Shown here piece by piece: positions 1 to 7,642 of a stretch of DNA of 64,000 bases (position 1 is the first letter of the stretch; every line of letters starts with the position of its first letter). Source of the stretch: BACL27 sp947488385 (GTDB lineage: Bacteria > Actinomycetota > Acidimicrobiia > Acidimicrobiales > Ilumatobacteraceae); assembly GCA_964203655.1 (NCBI GenBank), contig CAXNMJ010000003.1, positions 1-64,000 of the forward strand. The letters are read 5' to 3'. The position numbers were made by a program, and so were the translations under genes. The notes beneath the pieces were generated by a model. The model saw only the letters and a list, made by a program, of their open reading frames with translations. It was not told the origin of the DNA and did not search any database.

Positions 1-22
1 ATCAAGTAGCGTGTGACTGGTT

Positions 23-571
23 ATGGCGCGCGAAAAGATCTACACCCGAGCAGGCGACGACGGCACAACGGGTTTGTTCTATGGCGGGCGAGTCGGCAAA
101 GACTCGGCATTGCCGCGGGCATATGGCGCAGTTGATGAAGCGCAAGCAATTTTAGGATTAGCGCGCGCCGAATCAGGCAAAGGCACCGAACTCGACGACC
201 TACTCGTACATATCATGCGCGACTTGTGGGTGTTGATGGCCGAACTCGCGACGTTGCCAGAAAATCGCCACAAACTTGTAGACGGCAAGTCTCGCGTGAC
301 CGCAGAAATGGTGACGCGACTCGAAAACATGATCGACTCGCTTGACGAAAAATTTACGCCGCCAACCGAATTCGTGGTGCCGGGCGAAAACAAAATTGCG
401 GCGTTGCTCGACGTGGGTCGCACTGTTGCGCGTCGCGCCGAACGACATTCGCTGGCGGCCGCACCTGCACCATCGCAAGCCTGCCCATATTTAAATCGAC
501 TATCTGACTTGTTGTGGACAATCGCCAGATGGCAAGAAGGCAAATCGTTGCCAGCAAAAACAGTCGACTGA
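23..571 (+). CDS. pduO: PduO-type ATP:cob(I)alamin adenosyltransferase
   Basis: Transfers the 5'-deoxyadenosyl group of ATP to cob(I)alamin to make coenzyme B12 in the cytoplasm. The 182-residue length fits the PduO/MMAB family. Visible family blocks are the N-terminal ATP-binding segment TRAGDDGTTGL (about residues 8-18), YGAVDEAQAILG near residue 35, ARRAER near residue 134 and YLNRLSDLLWTIAR near the C terminus, all close to consensus. The ATG at 23 directly precedes the conserved N-terminal block. The next gene, pepA, follows 33 bp downstream and has its own strong ribosome binding site, so co-transcription is possible but a functional link is not evident. No B12-dependent enzyme is visible in the window. 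Confidence 0.93.
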   Translation: MAREKIYTRAGDDGTTGLFYGGRVGKDSALPRAYGAVDEAQAILGLARAESGKGTELDDLLVHIMRDLWVLMAELATLPENRHKLVDGKSRVTAEMVTRLENMIDSLDEKFTPPTEFVVPGENKIAALLDVGRTVARRAERHSLAAAPAPSQACPYLNRLSDLLWTIARWQEGKSLPAKTVD

Positions 572-592
572 AGTTGAAATTAATTATTTAAA

Positions 593-598
593 AAGGAG
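593..598 (+). promoter_or_regulatory. Ribosome binding site of pepA
   Basis: AAGGAG lies 6 nt upstream of the pepA ATG at 605 in an A-rich stretch. It is a near-perfect Shine-Dalgarno sequence and fixes the start codon. Confidence 0.75.
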
Positions 599-604
599 AA
601 CAAA

Positions 605-2110
605 ATGAAAACCAATCAGATCACATTTAAAGTTGCAAAACTTGACGACTCGACAGCCAAAGCAGTTGGTATCGCAGTATCAACCGACGGCGCGGTCGCC
701 AAAGAACTTGGCATGTCGCGTGACCAACTATCGGCACTCGGCTTTGACGGCAAAGTTGGCCAAACACTTTTGTTGCCGACCAGCAAAACAAAATTAACGA
801 TTGCTGTAGGTATCGGCGAAGCAGCAAAAGCAAATGCGGATGTGCTGCGCAATGTTGCGGCTGCTCTTGCTCGCGCAAGCGCGAAAGTTTCGAGTTTGTC
901 GACGACGCTTGCAACCGCAGGTCGTGGTGACCGCACAACGATTGCTCAAGCCGTGACAGAAGGTTTGATTTTGGCGACACATCGCTACGACGCACTCAAG
1001 AGCGACAAGAAAGCAACATCAAAACTGACATCAGTGACGCTTGTTGCGCCAGGAGCGATGACGACAGCAGTAACCAACGGCGCAAAGCGTGGCGAGACGA
1101 TTGCCGACGCTGTTTGTTTGGCGCGCGATTTGGCAAATATGCCACCAGCACATTTGACCGCCAAGATGTTTGCCGAGCGTGCGCAAAAAGTTGGCGCAGA
1201 AGCCGGCGTAAAAGTAGAAGTGTTCAACAAAGATCAACTGTTGGCTATGGGCTGCGGCGGAATCATCGGCGTGAATCGTGGCAGTGTGAACCCACCGCGC
1301 ATGGTGAAGATTTCGTATCGCCCGAGCGGCACGCGCAGTGCAGCGAAGAAATCGGCGAAGAAGTCGGCAACGAAAACAAAACTGCCGCACTTAATTTTGG
1401 TGGGCAAAGGCGTTATGTATGACTCGGGTGGTATCAGTTTGAAGCCGTCGAATCCTGATCACGCGACGATGAAAGCCGACATGACCGGAGCCGCTGCAGT
1501 TTTGGCGACGATGGGCACACTCAAAGCGCTTGGCTGCAAGAGTCAAGTAACTGCATACATGATGTGCACCGACAACTTGCCATCAGGAAGCGCAATGGCG
1601 ATGGGCGATGTGTTGACAATGCGCAACGGCAAGACAGTAGAGATTCACAACACCGACGCTGAAGGTCGATTGATTTTGGCTGACGGTTTGTCGTTGGCTG
1701 TTGAACAAAAACCAGATGCGATCATCGACATTTGCACTTTGACCGGTGCGTGTGCACGCGCACTTGGGCCACAGATGTCTGGCGTATTGGGTAACGATCA
1801 ACGAATCGTAAATCAAGTTGTGGCTGCTGCAGCGGCGACAGATGAACAAACTTGGCAATTGCCACTCGAGCGAAAGTATCGCTCGGCGATCGACTCGTAC
1901 ATCGCCGACATGAAAAATGTCGGTGGAGAAGCGGGAGCGATTACAGCAGCGCTGTTCTTGGATGAGTTCACTTCGGGCTTGCCATGGGCACACATCGACA
2001 TCGCCGGACCAATGTGGTCTGAGAGCGATGCGGGTTGGTTGCAACGCGGCGCGACCGCATACGGCACTCGTTTGCTGATCAACCTTTCAGAAAACTTTAA
2101 GCGCCGCTAA
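605..2110 (+). CDS. pepA: Leucyl aminopeptidase (M17 family)
   Basis: Di-metal cytosolic aminopeptidase that removes N-terminal residues from peptides. The 501-residue length is normal for the family. The C-terminal catalytic half shows VGKGVMYDSGG (about 266-276, metal-binding Lys268 and Asp273) and the M17 signature NTDAEGR (349-355, with the catalytic Arg). The N-terminal half is the weakly conserved alpha/beta domain. A Lys/Ala/Ser-rich insertion at about residues 246-259, just before the catalytic block, is not part of the usual core and is probably a surface loop. The start is fixed by the ribosome binding site at 593-598. The downstream gene is convergent. Confidence 0.96.
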   Translation: MKTNQITFKVAKLDDSTAKAVGIAVSTDGAVAKELGMSRDQLSALGFDGKVGQTLLLPTSKTKLTIAVGIGEAAKANADVLRNVAAALARASAKVSSLSTTLATAGRGDRTTIAQAVTEGLILATHRYDALKSDKKATSKLTSVTLVAPGAMTTAVTNGAKRGETIADAVCLARDLANMPPAHLTAKMFAERAQKVGAEAGVKVEVFNKDQLLAMGCGGIIGVNRGSVNPPRMVKISYRPSGTRSAAKKSAKKSATKTKLPHLILVGKGVMYDSGGISLKPSNPDHATMKADMTGAAAVLATMGTLKALGCKSQVTAYMMCTDNLPSGSAMAMGDVLTMRNGKTVEIHNTDAEGRLILADGLSLAVEQKPDAIIDICTLTGACARALGPQMSGVLGNDQRIVNQVVAAAAATDEQTWQLPLERKYRSAIDSYIADMKNVGGEAGAITAALFLDEFTSGLPWAHIDIAGPMWSESDAGWLQRGATAYGTRLLINLSENFKRR

Positions 2111-2202
2111 AAACTCGCGCGCGAGCGCGGGGCAAAAATTTCGCGAGAAATTACGGGGCGACGGTGGTGGTTGCAGCCGGCACAGTTGTCGGCACAGTTG
2201 TT

Positions 2203-2895
2203 TCAGGCACGGTTGTCGGCGTCGTAGCAACAATGTGGCGATCGAAAAGTTCTCGTGCAAGTCGTTGCATGCAGTTTGGCGCGAGCCTGATAGCCAGTTG
2301 GTGTGAGATGAACTTTGTCCCACGCCATCCACTTTGAACGCTTGGCAATTGATGAATACCAATCTTCAAGAACCAAATTTGGATACTCGGGTGCGAGGCG
2401 CACTAAAACTTGATTGAACACGATGCTTCGCTTAGCGATTGCCGGTGTGTCGCGACGGTTCACCGTCAGCCAAGTGACTGGCACATTGCCGATTGTTGTC
2501 ATTAAGTCGCGAATGATCAGTTCGTAGACCTCTTCTTTGGTTTCAATTGCGACGTCGTTGCTGCCGAGCGCAACGATCACTGCATCGGCTTTGAGCCCAC
2601 TGTCGCTGAGTTTCTTGAAAGTCTTGACGCCTGAATATTTAGTCGATGCATTCGGCGTTGGAAACGCAACTCGTCGCGAATATTGGCCGTCAATCACGAT
2701 GGTTTGCCATTGTTCGTCGGCGGCTATGAGTTTTTGCGACTTGGCGAAATATTCGGTGCCCCAGGTGATGCTGTCGCCGAGAATCAGAAGCGACGGACCA
2801 GAATTCGGCGTGAACGGTGTGGAGATACCCGCACCAATTGTGAGCGCCGAGATGACGGCGACGGTCAGAGCGCGAACTAGCGACTTATTTTTCAT
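2203..2895 (-). CDS. Exported SGNH/GDSL hydrolase, C terminus frameshifted
   Basis: Serine esterase/lipase-type fold of unknown substrate. The reading frame is open from 2922, but the ATG at 2895 starts a typical Lys-containing hydrophobic export segment (about 25 residues) and overlaps the manA stop region by 11 bp, so 2895 is preferred. Block I GDSIT carries the nucleophilic Ser, LGSND gives the Asn block and WDKVHLTPTGY supplies the Asp-x-x-His pair, so the catalytic core is intact. After GYQARAKL, near position 2271, the frame reads into Cys/Arg-rich nonsense. The frame shifted by one base instead continues with MQRLARELF and a Thr/Pro/Val-rich tail that ends at 2151. An extra C at about 2271 explains this. 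It lies downstream of manA, and co-transcription is likely. Confidence 0.8.
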   Translation of the reverse strand: MKNKSLVRALTVAVISALTIGAGISTPFTPNSGPSLLILGDSITWGTEYFAKSQKLIAADEQWQTIVIDGQYSRRVAFPTPNASTKYSGVKTFKKLSDSGLKADAVIVALGSNDVAIETKEEVYELIIRDLMTTIGNVPVTWLTVNRRDTPAIAKRSIVFNQVLVRLAPEYPNLVLEDWYSSIAKRSKWMAWDKVHLTPTGYQARAKLHATTCTRTFRSPHCCYDADNRA

Positions 2896-3919
2896 GAATG
2901 CGAAACACGACCGATGGACCACTGAGTTTCAGTGTCTCGTGCTTTCGCAATACGCAGGCTTGGCCTTGGCGCAAAACGCCTGATTGCCCTTGAACACATA
3001 AATATAGTTCTATCTCGCTTTGGGCTGTAAGCGACATGTAATCATTCACAGTGATTCGTTGCACGGTAAATGGAGCCGAATCAATTTGATAATTCACTTC
3101 ATCGCCAGTTGGGCTTGACGGCGAAACCATCAGCGCGTTGCGAGATTCAAAACTTGCCGTTGCGAAAAATTCATTGAGGTCAATATGTTTTTGTGTGAAT
3201 GCTGCACGCATGACATTGTCACTGCTTGACATCACTTCGACTGCAACGCCGCCGAGATACGAATGAACGTTGCCCGGATCGAGATAGACGGCATCACCTG
3301 GTTTGAGCACGACATAATTCATCAACAAAGCAACTAGAAGCCCACCCGAATTTGGATAAAGCTCGGCGACTTTGCGCAGATGTTGTGGCAAGTTTGATGG
3401 CGTTTTGTGCGCTTTTTCTTCGAGCGCCCAACGCACGGTTTTTTCGATGCCAGTGAGTTTGAGATGGCGTGCAAGTTCGAGCCAGCCGTTTTGCTCGGCG
3501 CGAGCGAGAGACTCGGTGACGGGTGCGAATCCACAAAGCATTTCGAAGTCACTGAGTGCGCAAAGCAACTCTGGTTTTGAAGTTTTATCGCGATAGACGC
3601 GATTGAAAGCAGTGCGATCGATGCCCAGAGAATTTTCGCGTTCGAAACCGGCGAGCGCCTGCGCCGAAGTTGGATGCGTTTGAATCGAAAGTGGTTTGGC
3701 GACACCGATCAACTTGACGAGAAATGAAAGTTCACCGACAACATCTTTGAGCGCGACTTTGCCTTGACCAGTTTGTAATGTCGCTTGACCGTCTGGGTGT
3801 GTGCCGAACCAAAGTTCGGCCCACGGTTTTGCGTCGCGTGGAGCGCCGATGAAATCGGGCAGAGCTGTGAAGTCGCCCCAGTCGTAGTTTTTGATTGCCG
3901 GAGAGAGGATTGCTGTCAT
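2885..3919 (-). CDS. manA: Mannose-6-phosphate isomerase, class I
   Basis: Zinc enzyme that interconverts fructose 6-phosphate and mannose 6-phosphate, feeding GDP-mannose and mannosylated glycoconjugates. The 344-residue protein shows KNYDWG at the N terminus, PWAELWFGTHPDG, the zinc-ligand block LSIQTHPTSAQA, DKTSKPELLCAL with the ligand Glu, and the second cupin with GNVHSYLGG and SSDNVMRAAFT. These match the type I phosphomannose isomerase family along its whole length. The ATG at 3919 is 3 bp beyond the proS stop, so the two genes form an operon with the SGNH hydrolase gene, which overlaps the end of manA. Confidence 0.95.
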   Translation of the reverse strand: MTAILSPAIKNYDWGDFTALPDFIGAPRDAKPWAELWFGTHPDGQATLQTGQGKVALKDVVGELSFLVKLIGVAKPLSIQTHPTSAQALAGFERENSLGIDRTAFNRVYRDKTSKPELLCALSDFEMLCGFAPVTESLARAEQNGWLELARHLKLTGIEKTVRWALEEKAHKTPSNLPQHLRKVAELYPNSGGLLVALLMNYVVLKPGDAVYLDPGNVHSYLGGVAVEVMSSSDNVMRAAFTQKHIDLNEFFATASFESRNALMVSPSSPTGDEVNYQIDSAPFTVQRITVNDYMSLTAQSEIELYLCVQGQSGVLRQGQACVLRKHETLKLSGPSVVFRIHEK

Positions 3920-3922
3920 TAC

Positions 3923-5695
3923 CTAATCTGCTGGCATTGCGACGATGTGTTTGGCTGCATCTTTCACCGCGATTTCAATTGAAGTGCCGGCGCGACGATT
4001 GCGAACTTCGACAACGCCGGTTGCAACGCCCCGACCCGCGATAACGATGCGCGGTGTGCCGATGAGTTCGGCGTCTTTGAAACGCACGCCGGGCGAAACA
4101 CCTTTGCGATCATCCAAAATAACTGTCAAGTGTTGGTCATGAAGTTCGGCGGCGAGTTTTTCGCCGGCATCGGCGGTTTCGTCACCTGGTTTGCCGGCAA
4201 TAACGATGTGCACATCGGCAGGGGCGACAGCAGTTGGCCACTTCAAACCGATTTCATCGTGATTTGCTTCGGCGATCGCCGCGACTGCGCGAGAAACTCC
4301 GATGCCATATGAACCCATTGTTACGACTTGCGACTTGCCGTTTTGATCGAGCACCGTGAGACCAAGCGATTGCGCATATTTTCGACCGAGTTGAAACACG
4401 TGACCGATTTCGATGCCACGACGGATGTGAAGTTTCGAACCACACTTTGGACACGCATCGCCATCGCGAACGTCGGCGGCATCGACGACCCCGTCGGCGG
4501 TGAAATCTCGACCGTGCACGAGATTTGCGACGTGACGACCCGGCGCGTTGGCGCCGGTGATCCATGCACTGCCGATGGCGATGCTGCGATCAAGTAAATA
4601 ACGGATGCCACTGGCATTTTTTTCACCGAGAGATTGTGGCCCGATGTAACCCTTGACAAGATTTTTGTTTTTGGCGAAGTCTTCTTCGGTGAAGTCGACG
4701 ATTTCGGCGGGCGAGACTTGTGCTTCAAGACGTTTGAGGTCGACATCGCGATCGCCGGGCACGCCAACTGCAAGCGGTTCGATGCGACCATCGGGGTAAC
4801 TCAAATTGACGATGACGTTTTTTAGTGTGTCACCTGCGTGCCAAGCACGATCGTTGCGTTTGAGATCTTGTCGCGAATTGAACAGGTCGACAAGTGTTGC
4901 GATCGTCGGTGTTGCTGGTGTGTCGTGAACGACTGCTGTCGGGATATTTGCGAAATCAATTTTTGCTGGCTCGCCGACGCGAACTGCTTCGGTGTTGGCT
5001 GCGTAGTCGCACTTTGTGCAACTGACGAAAGTGTCTTCGCCTGACTCGCACGGAAACAAGAACTCTTCAGATGCAGAGCCACCCATTGCACCAGACATCG
5101 CCGAGACGACGGCGAACGGTAAACCGAGTCGCTCGAACGTGCGCAAGTATGCCGAACGATGTGCGTCGTAGCTGCGTTGCAGACCTTCGTCGTCGATGTC
5201 GAAACTGTAAGAGTCTTTCATCAAGAATTCGCGACCGCGCAACAAACCTGCGCGCGGGCGAGCCTCGTCGCGAAACTTGGTTTGAATTTGGTAAAGCCAC
5301 AACGGCAGATCTTTGTAACTGCTGTAGAGATCTTTGACTAATAGCGTGAACATTTCTTCGTGAGTTGGGCCGAGCAAATAGTCGACGCCTCGACGATCTT
5401 GAAGACGAAACAAATTCGGACCGTAGTCTGTCCATCGACCTGTGACTTCGTAAGGTTCGCGCGGCAACATTGCGGGGAAGTGCACTTCTTGTGCGCCGAT
5501 CGCATCCATTTCTTCGCGGATGATTGTTTCGACGCGATTTAGTGTGCGCAAACCAAGAGGTAACCATGTGTAGCCACCTGGCGCGGCGCGTCGTATGTAT
5601 CCCGCACGAACTAAAAGCCGATGACTTGGCACTTCGGCATCAACTGGATCGTCGCGTAATGTCCGTAAAAACATTGACGACATACGCAAAATCAC
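3923..5695 (-). CDS. proS: Prolyl-tRNA synthetase, bacterial type with editing domain
   Basis: Class II aminoacyl-tRNA synthetase that charges tRNA-Pro. The 590-residue length indicates the bacterial architecture with the YbaK-like editing insertion. Motif 2 is visible as FRDEARPRAGLLRGREFLMK, with YSFD following, and motif 3 includes GSYGIGVSRAVAAIAE. The insertion between them holds VKGYIGPQSLG, typical of the proofreading domain that hydrolyses Ala-tRNA-Pro. The C-terminal anticodon-binding domain includes RKGVSPGVRFKDAELIGTP. The N terminus MSSMFLRTLRDDP is typical, so ATG 5683 is an alternative to the ATG at 5695. It is first in the run proS-manA-SGNH and divergent from rimP. Confidence 0.97.
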   Translation of the reverse strand: MILRMSSMFLRTLRDDPVDAEVPSHRLLVRAGYIRRAAPGGYTWLPLGLRTLNRVETIIREEMDAIGAQEVHFPAMLPREPYEVTGRWTDYGPNLFRLQDRRGVDYLLGPTHEEMFTLLVKDLYSSYKDLPLWLYQIQTKFRDEARPRAGLLRGREFLMKDSYSFDIDDEGLQRSYDAHRSAYLRTFERLGLPFAVVSAMSGAMGGSASEEFLFPCESGEDTFVSCTKCDYAANTEAVRVGEPAKIDFANIPTAVVHDTPATPTIATLVDLFNSRQDLKRNDRAWHAGDTLKNVIVNLSYPDGRIEPLAVGVPGDRDVDLKRLEAQVSPAEIVDFTEEDFAKNKNLVKGYIGPQSLGEKNASGIRYLLDRSIAIGSAWITGANAPGRHVANLVHGRDFTADGVVDAADVRDGDACPKCGSKLHIRRGIEIGHVFQLGRKYAQSLGLTVLDQNGKSQVVTMGSYGIGVSRAVAAIAEANHDEIGLKWPTAVAPADVHIVIAGKPGDETADAGEKLAAELHDQHLTVILDDRKGVSPGVRFKDAELIGTPRIVIAGRGVATGVVEVRNRRAGTSIEIAVKDAAKHIVAMPAD

Positions 5696-5753
5696 AGGGT
5701 CTTACCTCTCGTGCGCACGGGATAGCGCCTCACGAAAACTTTACTAAAGCCTC

Positions 5754-5759
5754 TATACT
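5754..5759 (+). promoter_or_regulatory. Candidate -10 element of the rimP-nusA-infB promoter
   Basis: TATACT, one mismatch from the consensus TATAAT, lies in the 197-bp divergent region between proS and rimP. No convincing -35 hexamer is seen at 16-18 bp. Transcription would start at about 5766 and include the hairpin at 5791-5812. Confidence 0.5.
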
Positions 5760-5790
5760 TGAGATGACCTTTAAAGTTCTAAGAACCGGA

Positions 5791-5816
5791 GGCGTGGGTT
5801 TAGGCCCACGCCTTTT
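5791..5816 (+). terminator. Terminator-like hairpin in the leader of rimP-nusA-infB (possible attenuator)
   Basis: GGCGTGGG pairs perfectly with CCCACGCC around a 6-nt loop (5791-5812) and is followed by TTTTGTT, the form of an intrinsic terminator. It stands downstream of the candidate -10 and 77 bp upstream of the rimP start, with no gene in between. It therefore probably attenuates the operon. That NusA, encoded by the operon, acts here is inference. Confidence 0.6.
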
Positions 5817-5892
5817 GTTCTCTATCGGGTCGTGTTTTGGTTGGTCAAAATGGGCATTTGGTAGCGATTTATAGAGAAAGGAGAGACAACTG

Positions 5893-6477
5893 ATGGCTGA
5901 GAAACTAGGTACGAGCGCCGGAGAGAGCGCGGTAGTTACGCGTATCGGCGAACTTGTTACGCCAATCGTCAGCGATCTCGGCCTTGATCTCTACGACCTC
6001 GAATTTGTGAGCGGCGTTGTGCGCGTTGTGGTCGATTCAAAAGCGGGCCTGGTCGGCGAAAACGGTCAACCTGCTGGTGTTGATCTTGAGAAAATCGGTT
6101 TGTTGACTCGACTTGTCTCGCGCGAATTTGATCATTCAGAGCCGGTGCCAGGTCGCTACACACTTGAAGTGACGAGCCCGGGTCTTGAGCGCAACTTGCG
6201 TTTGCCGCGACATTACATGCGAGAGCTAAACAAAGTTGTGAGCGTGCGATTGACGGCGCCACACGAGACGACAGGTGAGCGTCGAGTGCAAGGTGTGCTT
6301 GTGGCTGCAGACGAGCGCGAGATCACCGTGCGCACTTCAGACGGTGTTGAAGTGAAAGTTAATTACGTGGCGATTGATCGCGCACGAACAGTTTTTGAGT
6401 GGAAGACAACTTCGAAAGAAGAAGCACGTCACTCGAAGAAAAAAGTCGTTAATACAACGGAGGCGAAAGCATCATGA
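5893..6477 (+). CDS. rimP: Ribosome maturation factor RimP
   Basis: Assembly factor for the 30S subunit. The 194-residue protein has the N-terminal RimP domain with LGLDLYDLEFVSG, the block VDLEKIGLLTRLVSREFD, the signature YTLEVTSPGLERNL (about residues 94-107), and a C-terminal SH3-like domain with a Lys-rich tail. The ribosome binding site AAAGGAGA at 5877-5884 lies 8 nt before the ATG. Its stop overlaps the nusA start as ATGA, so translation of the two is probably coupled. First gene of the rimP-nusA-infB operon, a conserved bacterial arrangement. Confidence 0.96.
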   Translation: MAEKLGTSAGESAVVTRIGELVTPIVSDLGLDLYDLEFVSGVVRVVVDSKAGLVGENGQPAGVDLEKIGLLTRLVSREFDHSEPVPGRYTLEVTSPGLERNLRLPRHYMRELNKVVSVRLTAPHETTGERRVQGVLVAADEREITVRTSDGVEVKVNYVAIDRARTVFEWKTTSKEEARHSKKKVVNTTEAKAS

Positions 6478-7637
6478 GCAACATGGACATGTCAGAAGCG
6501 CTGCGCATGCTCGCAGCAGACCGAGGACTAACAATCGACGCACTCTTGCAAGTGCTCGTCGAAGCACTTGCGACGGCATACAAGAAGCGTCCGAATGCGG
6601 CCGACGAGGTAATCGTTGGCGTCAACCCAGACAACATGGACATCACATTCACGGCATACGACGTAGATGATGACGGCAACTGGATCAACGAGCGCGACGA
6701 CACGCCGAAAAAAGATGAGTTGGGTCGAATTGCTGCGGTGACTTTCCGTCAAGTGATGGGCCAGCGAATTCGCGAAGTAGAACGCGAGCGAAAGTTCGAA
6801 GAGTACGCAAACCGCGAAGGCGACATCGTCTCTGGAGCCGTGCAAAAGACAGATACGCGCTACACATTGCTCGACCTGGGTCGTGTTGAAGCGTTGTTGC
6901 CACAAGCCGAGCAAGTTCTTGGCGAAACTCGCGAGCCGAACGCTCGTTTGAAGGCATACATCGTTGAAGTGCGTCGCACACCAAAGGGCCCACAGATTGT
7001 TGTGAGTCGCACGCACCCTGGTTTGATCATGCGCTTGTTCGAAATGGAAGTGCCTGAGATTGCAGACCGCATTGTTGAGATCAAATCATGCGCTCGTGAA
7101 CCGGGACAACGCACAAAGATCGCTGTTTGGTCGAACGACAAAGCAATTGACCCGGTTGGTGCATGTGTAGGTGCACGTGGCGGACGAGTGCGCATGGTCG
7201 TTAACGAACTTCGTGGCGAAAAAGTAGACATCATTCCGTTCAGTGAAGACAAGCGCGATTTCATTGCCAAGGCGATGTCACCAGCGAAAGTTACTGAAGT
7301 GCGATTGAGCGCCGACGAAACACAAGCCGACGTAATCGTGCCCGACTTTCAATTGTCATTGGCAATTGGCAAGATGGGCGTGAACGCAACACTTGCTGCT
7401 CGTCTTACAGGTGTGCGCATCGACATTAAGAGCGAGTCTGAAGTTGCTGCAGAAGGAAACGCTGTTGTGCGTCGACCTGCTGCTGCCGTCAGTGGCGACA
7501 CGATGTATGCCGAAGGCGAATGGAAGACAAATGTTGAGACTGGTGCGATGGAATGGCACGCTGCCGATGGTTCGATCTTGAGCCAAGAGCAAGTTGCTGC
7601 ACAAGCAGGCGCCACAACTGAAGAGTCGAAGGGCTAA
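6474..7637 (+). CDS. nusA: Transcription termination/antitermination protein NusA
   Basis: RNA polymerase-associated elongation and termination factor. In order along the 387 residues are the NusA N-terminal domain, an S1 domain (GDIVSGAVQK, near residue 116), KH1 with GACVGARGGRVRMVVNEL near residue 225, and KH2 with LAIGKMGVNATLAARLTG near residue 295. There are no C-terminal acidic repeats of the enterobacterial type, as is usual outside Gammaproteobacteria. The ATG overlaps the rimP stop by 4 bp and the infB start lies 5 nt downstream. The small RNA-binding gene ylxR that often sits between nusA and infB is absent here. Confidence 0.97.
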   Translation: MSNMDMSEALRMLAADRGLTIDALLQVLVEALATAYKKRPNAADEVIVGVNPDNMDITFTAYDVDDDGNWINERDDTPKKDELGRIAAVTFRQVMGQRIREVERERKFEEYANREGDIVSGAVQKTDTRYTLLDLGRVEALLPQAEQVLGETREPNARLKAYIVEVRRTPKGPQIVVSRTHPGLIMRLFEMEVPEIADRIVEIKSCAREPGQRTKIAVWSNDKAIDPVGACVGARGGRVRMVVNELRGEKVDIIPFSEDKRDFIAKAMSPAKVTEVRLSADETQADVIVPDFQLSLAIGKMGVNATLAARLTGVRIDIKSESEVAAEGNAVVRRPAAAVSGDTMYAEGEWKTNVETGAMEWHAADGSILSQEQVAAQAGATTEESKG

Positions 7638-7642
7638 ACACT

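Noticed and set aside
1..22. End of an upstream coding region (ATC AAG TAG)
   Set aside because: Too short to tell; it could be the last codons of a neighbour, but nothing supports it.
2115..2152. CTCGCGCGCGAG palindrome and AATTTC/GAAATT hairpin after pepA as a terminator
   Set aside because: The first has no room for a loop and the second has an AT-rich stem with no T run; the segment also lies within the out-of-frame tail of the SGNH hydrolase. Not strong enough to list.
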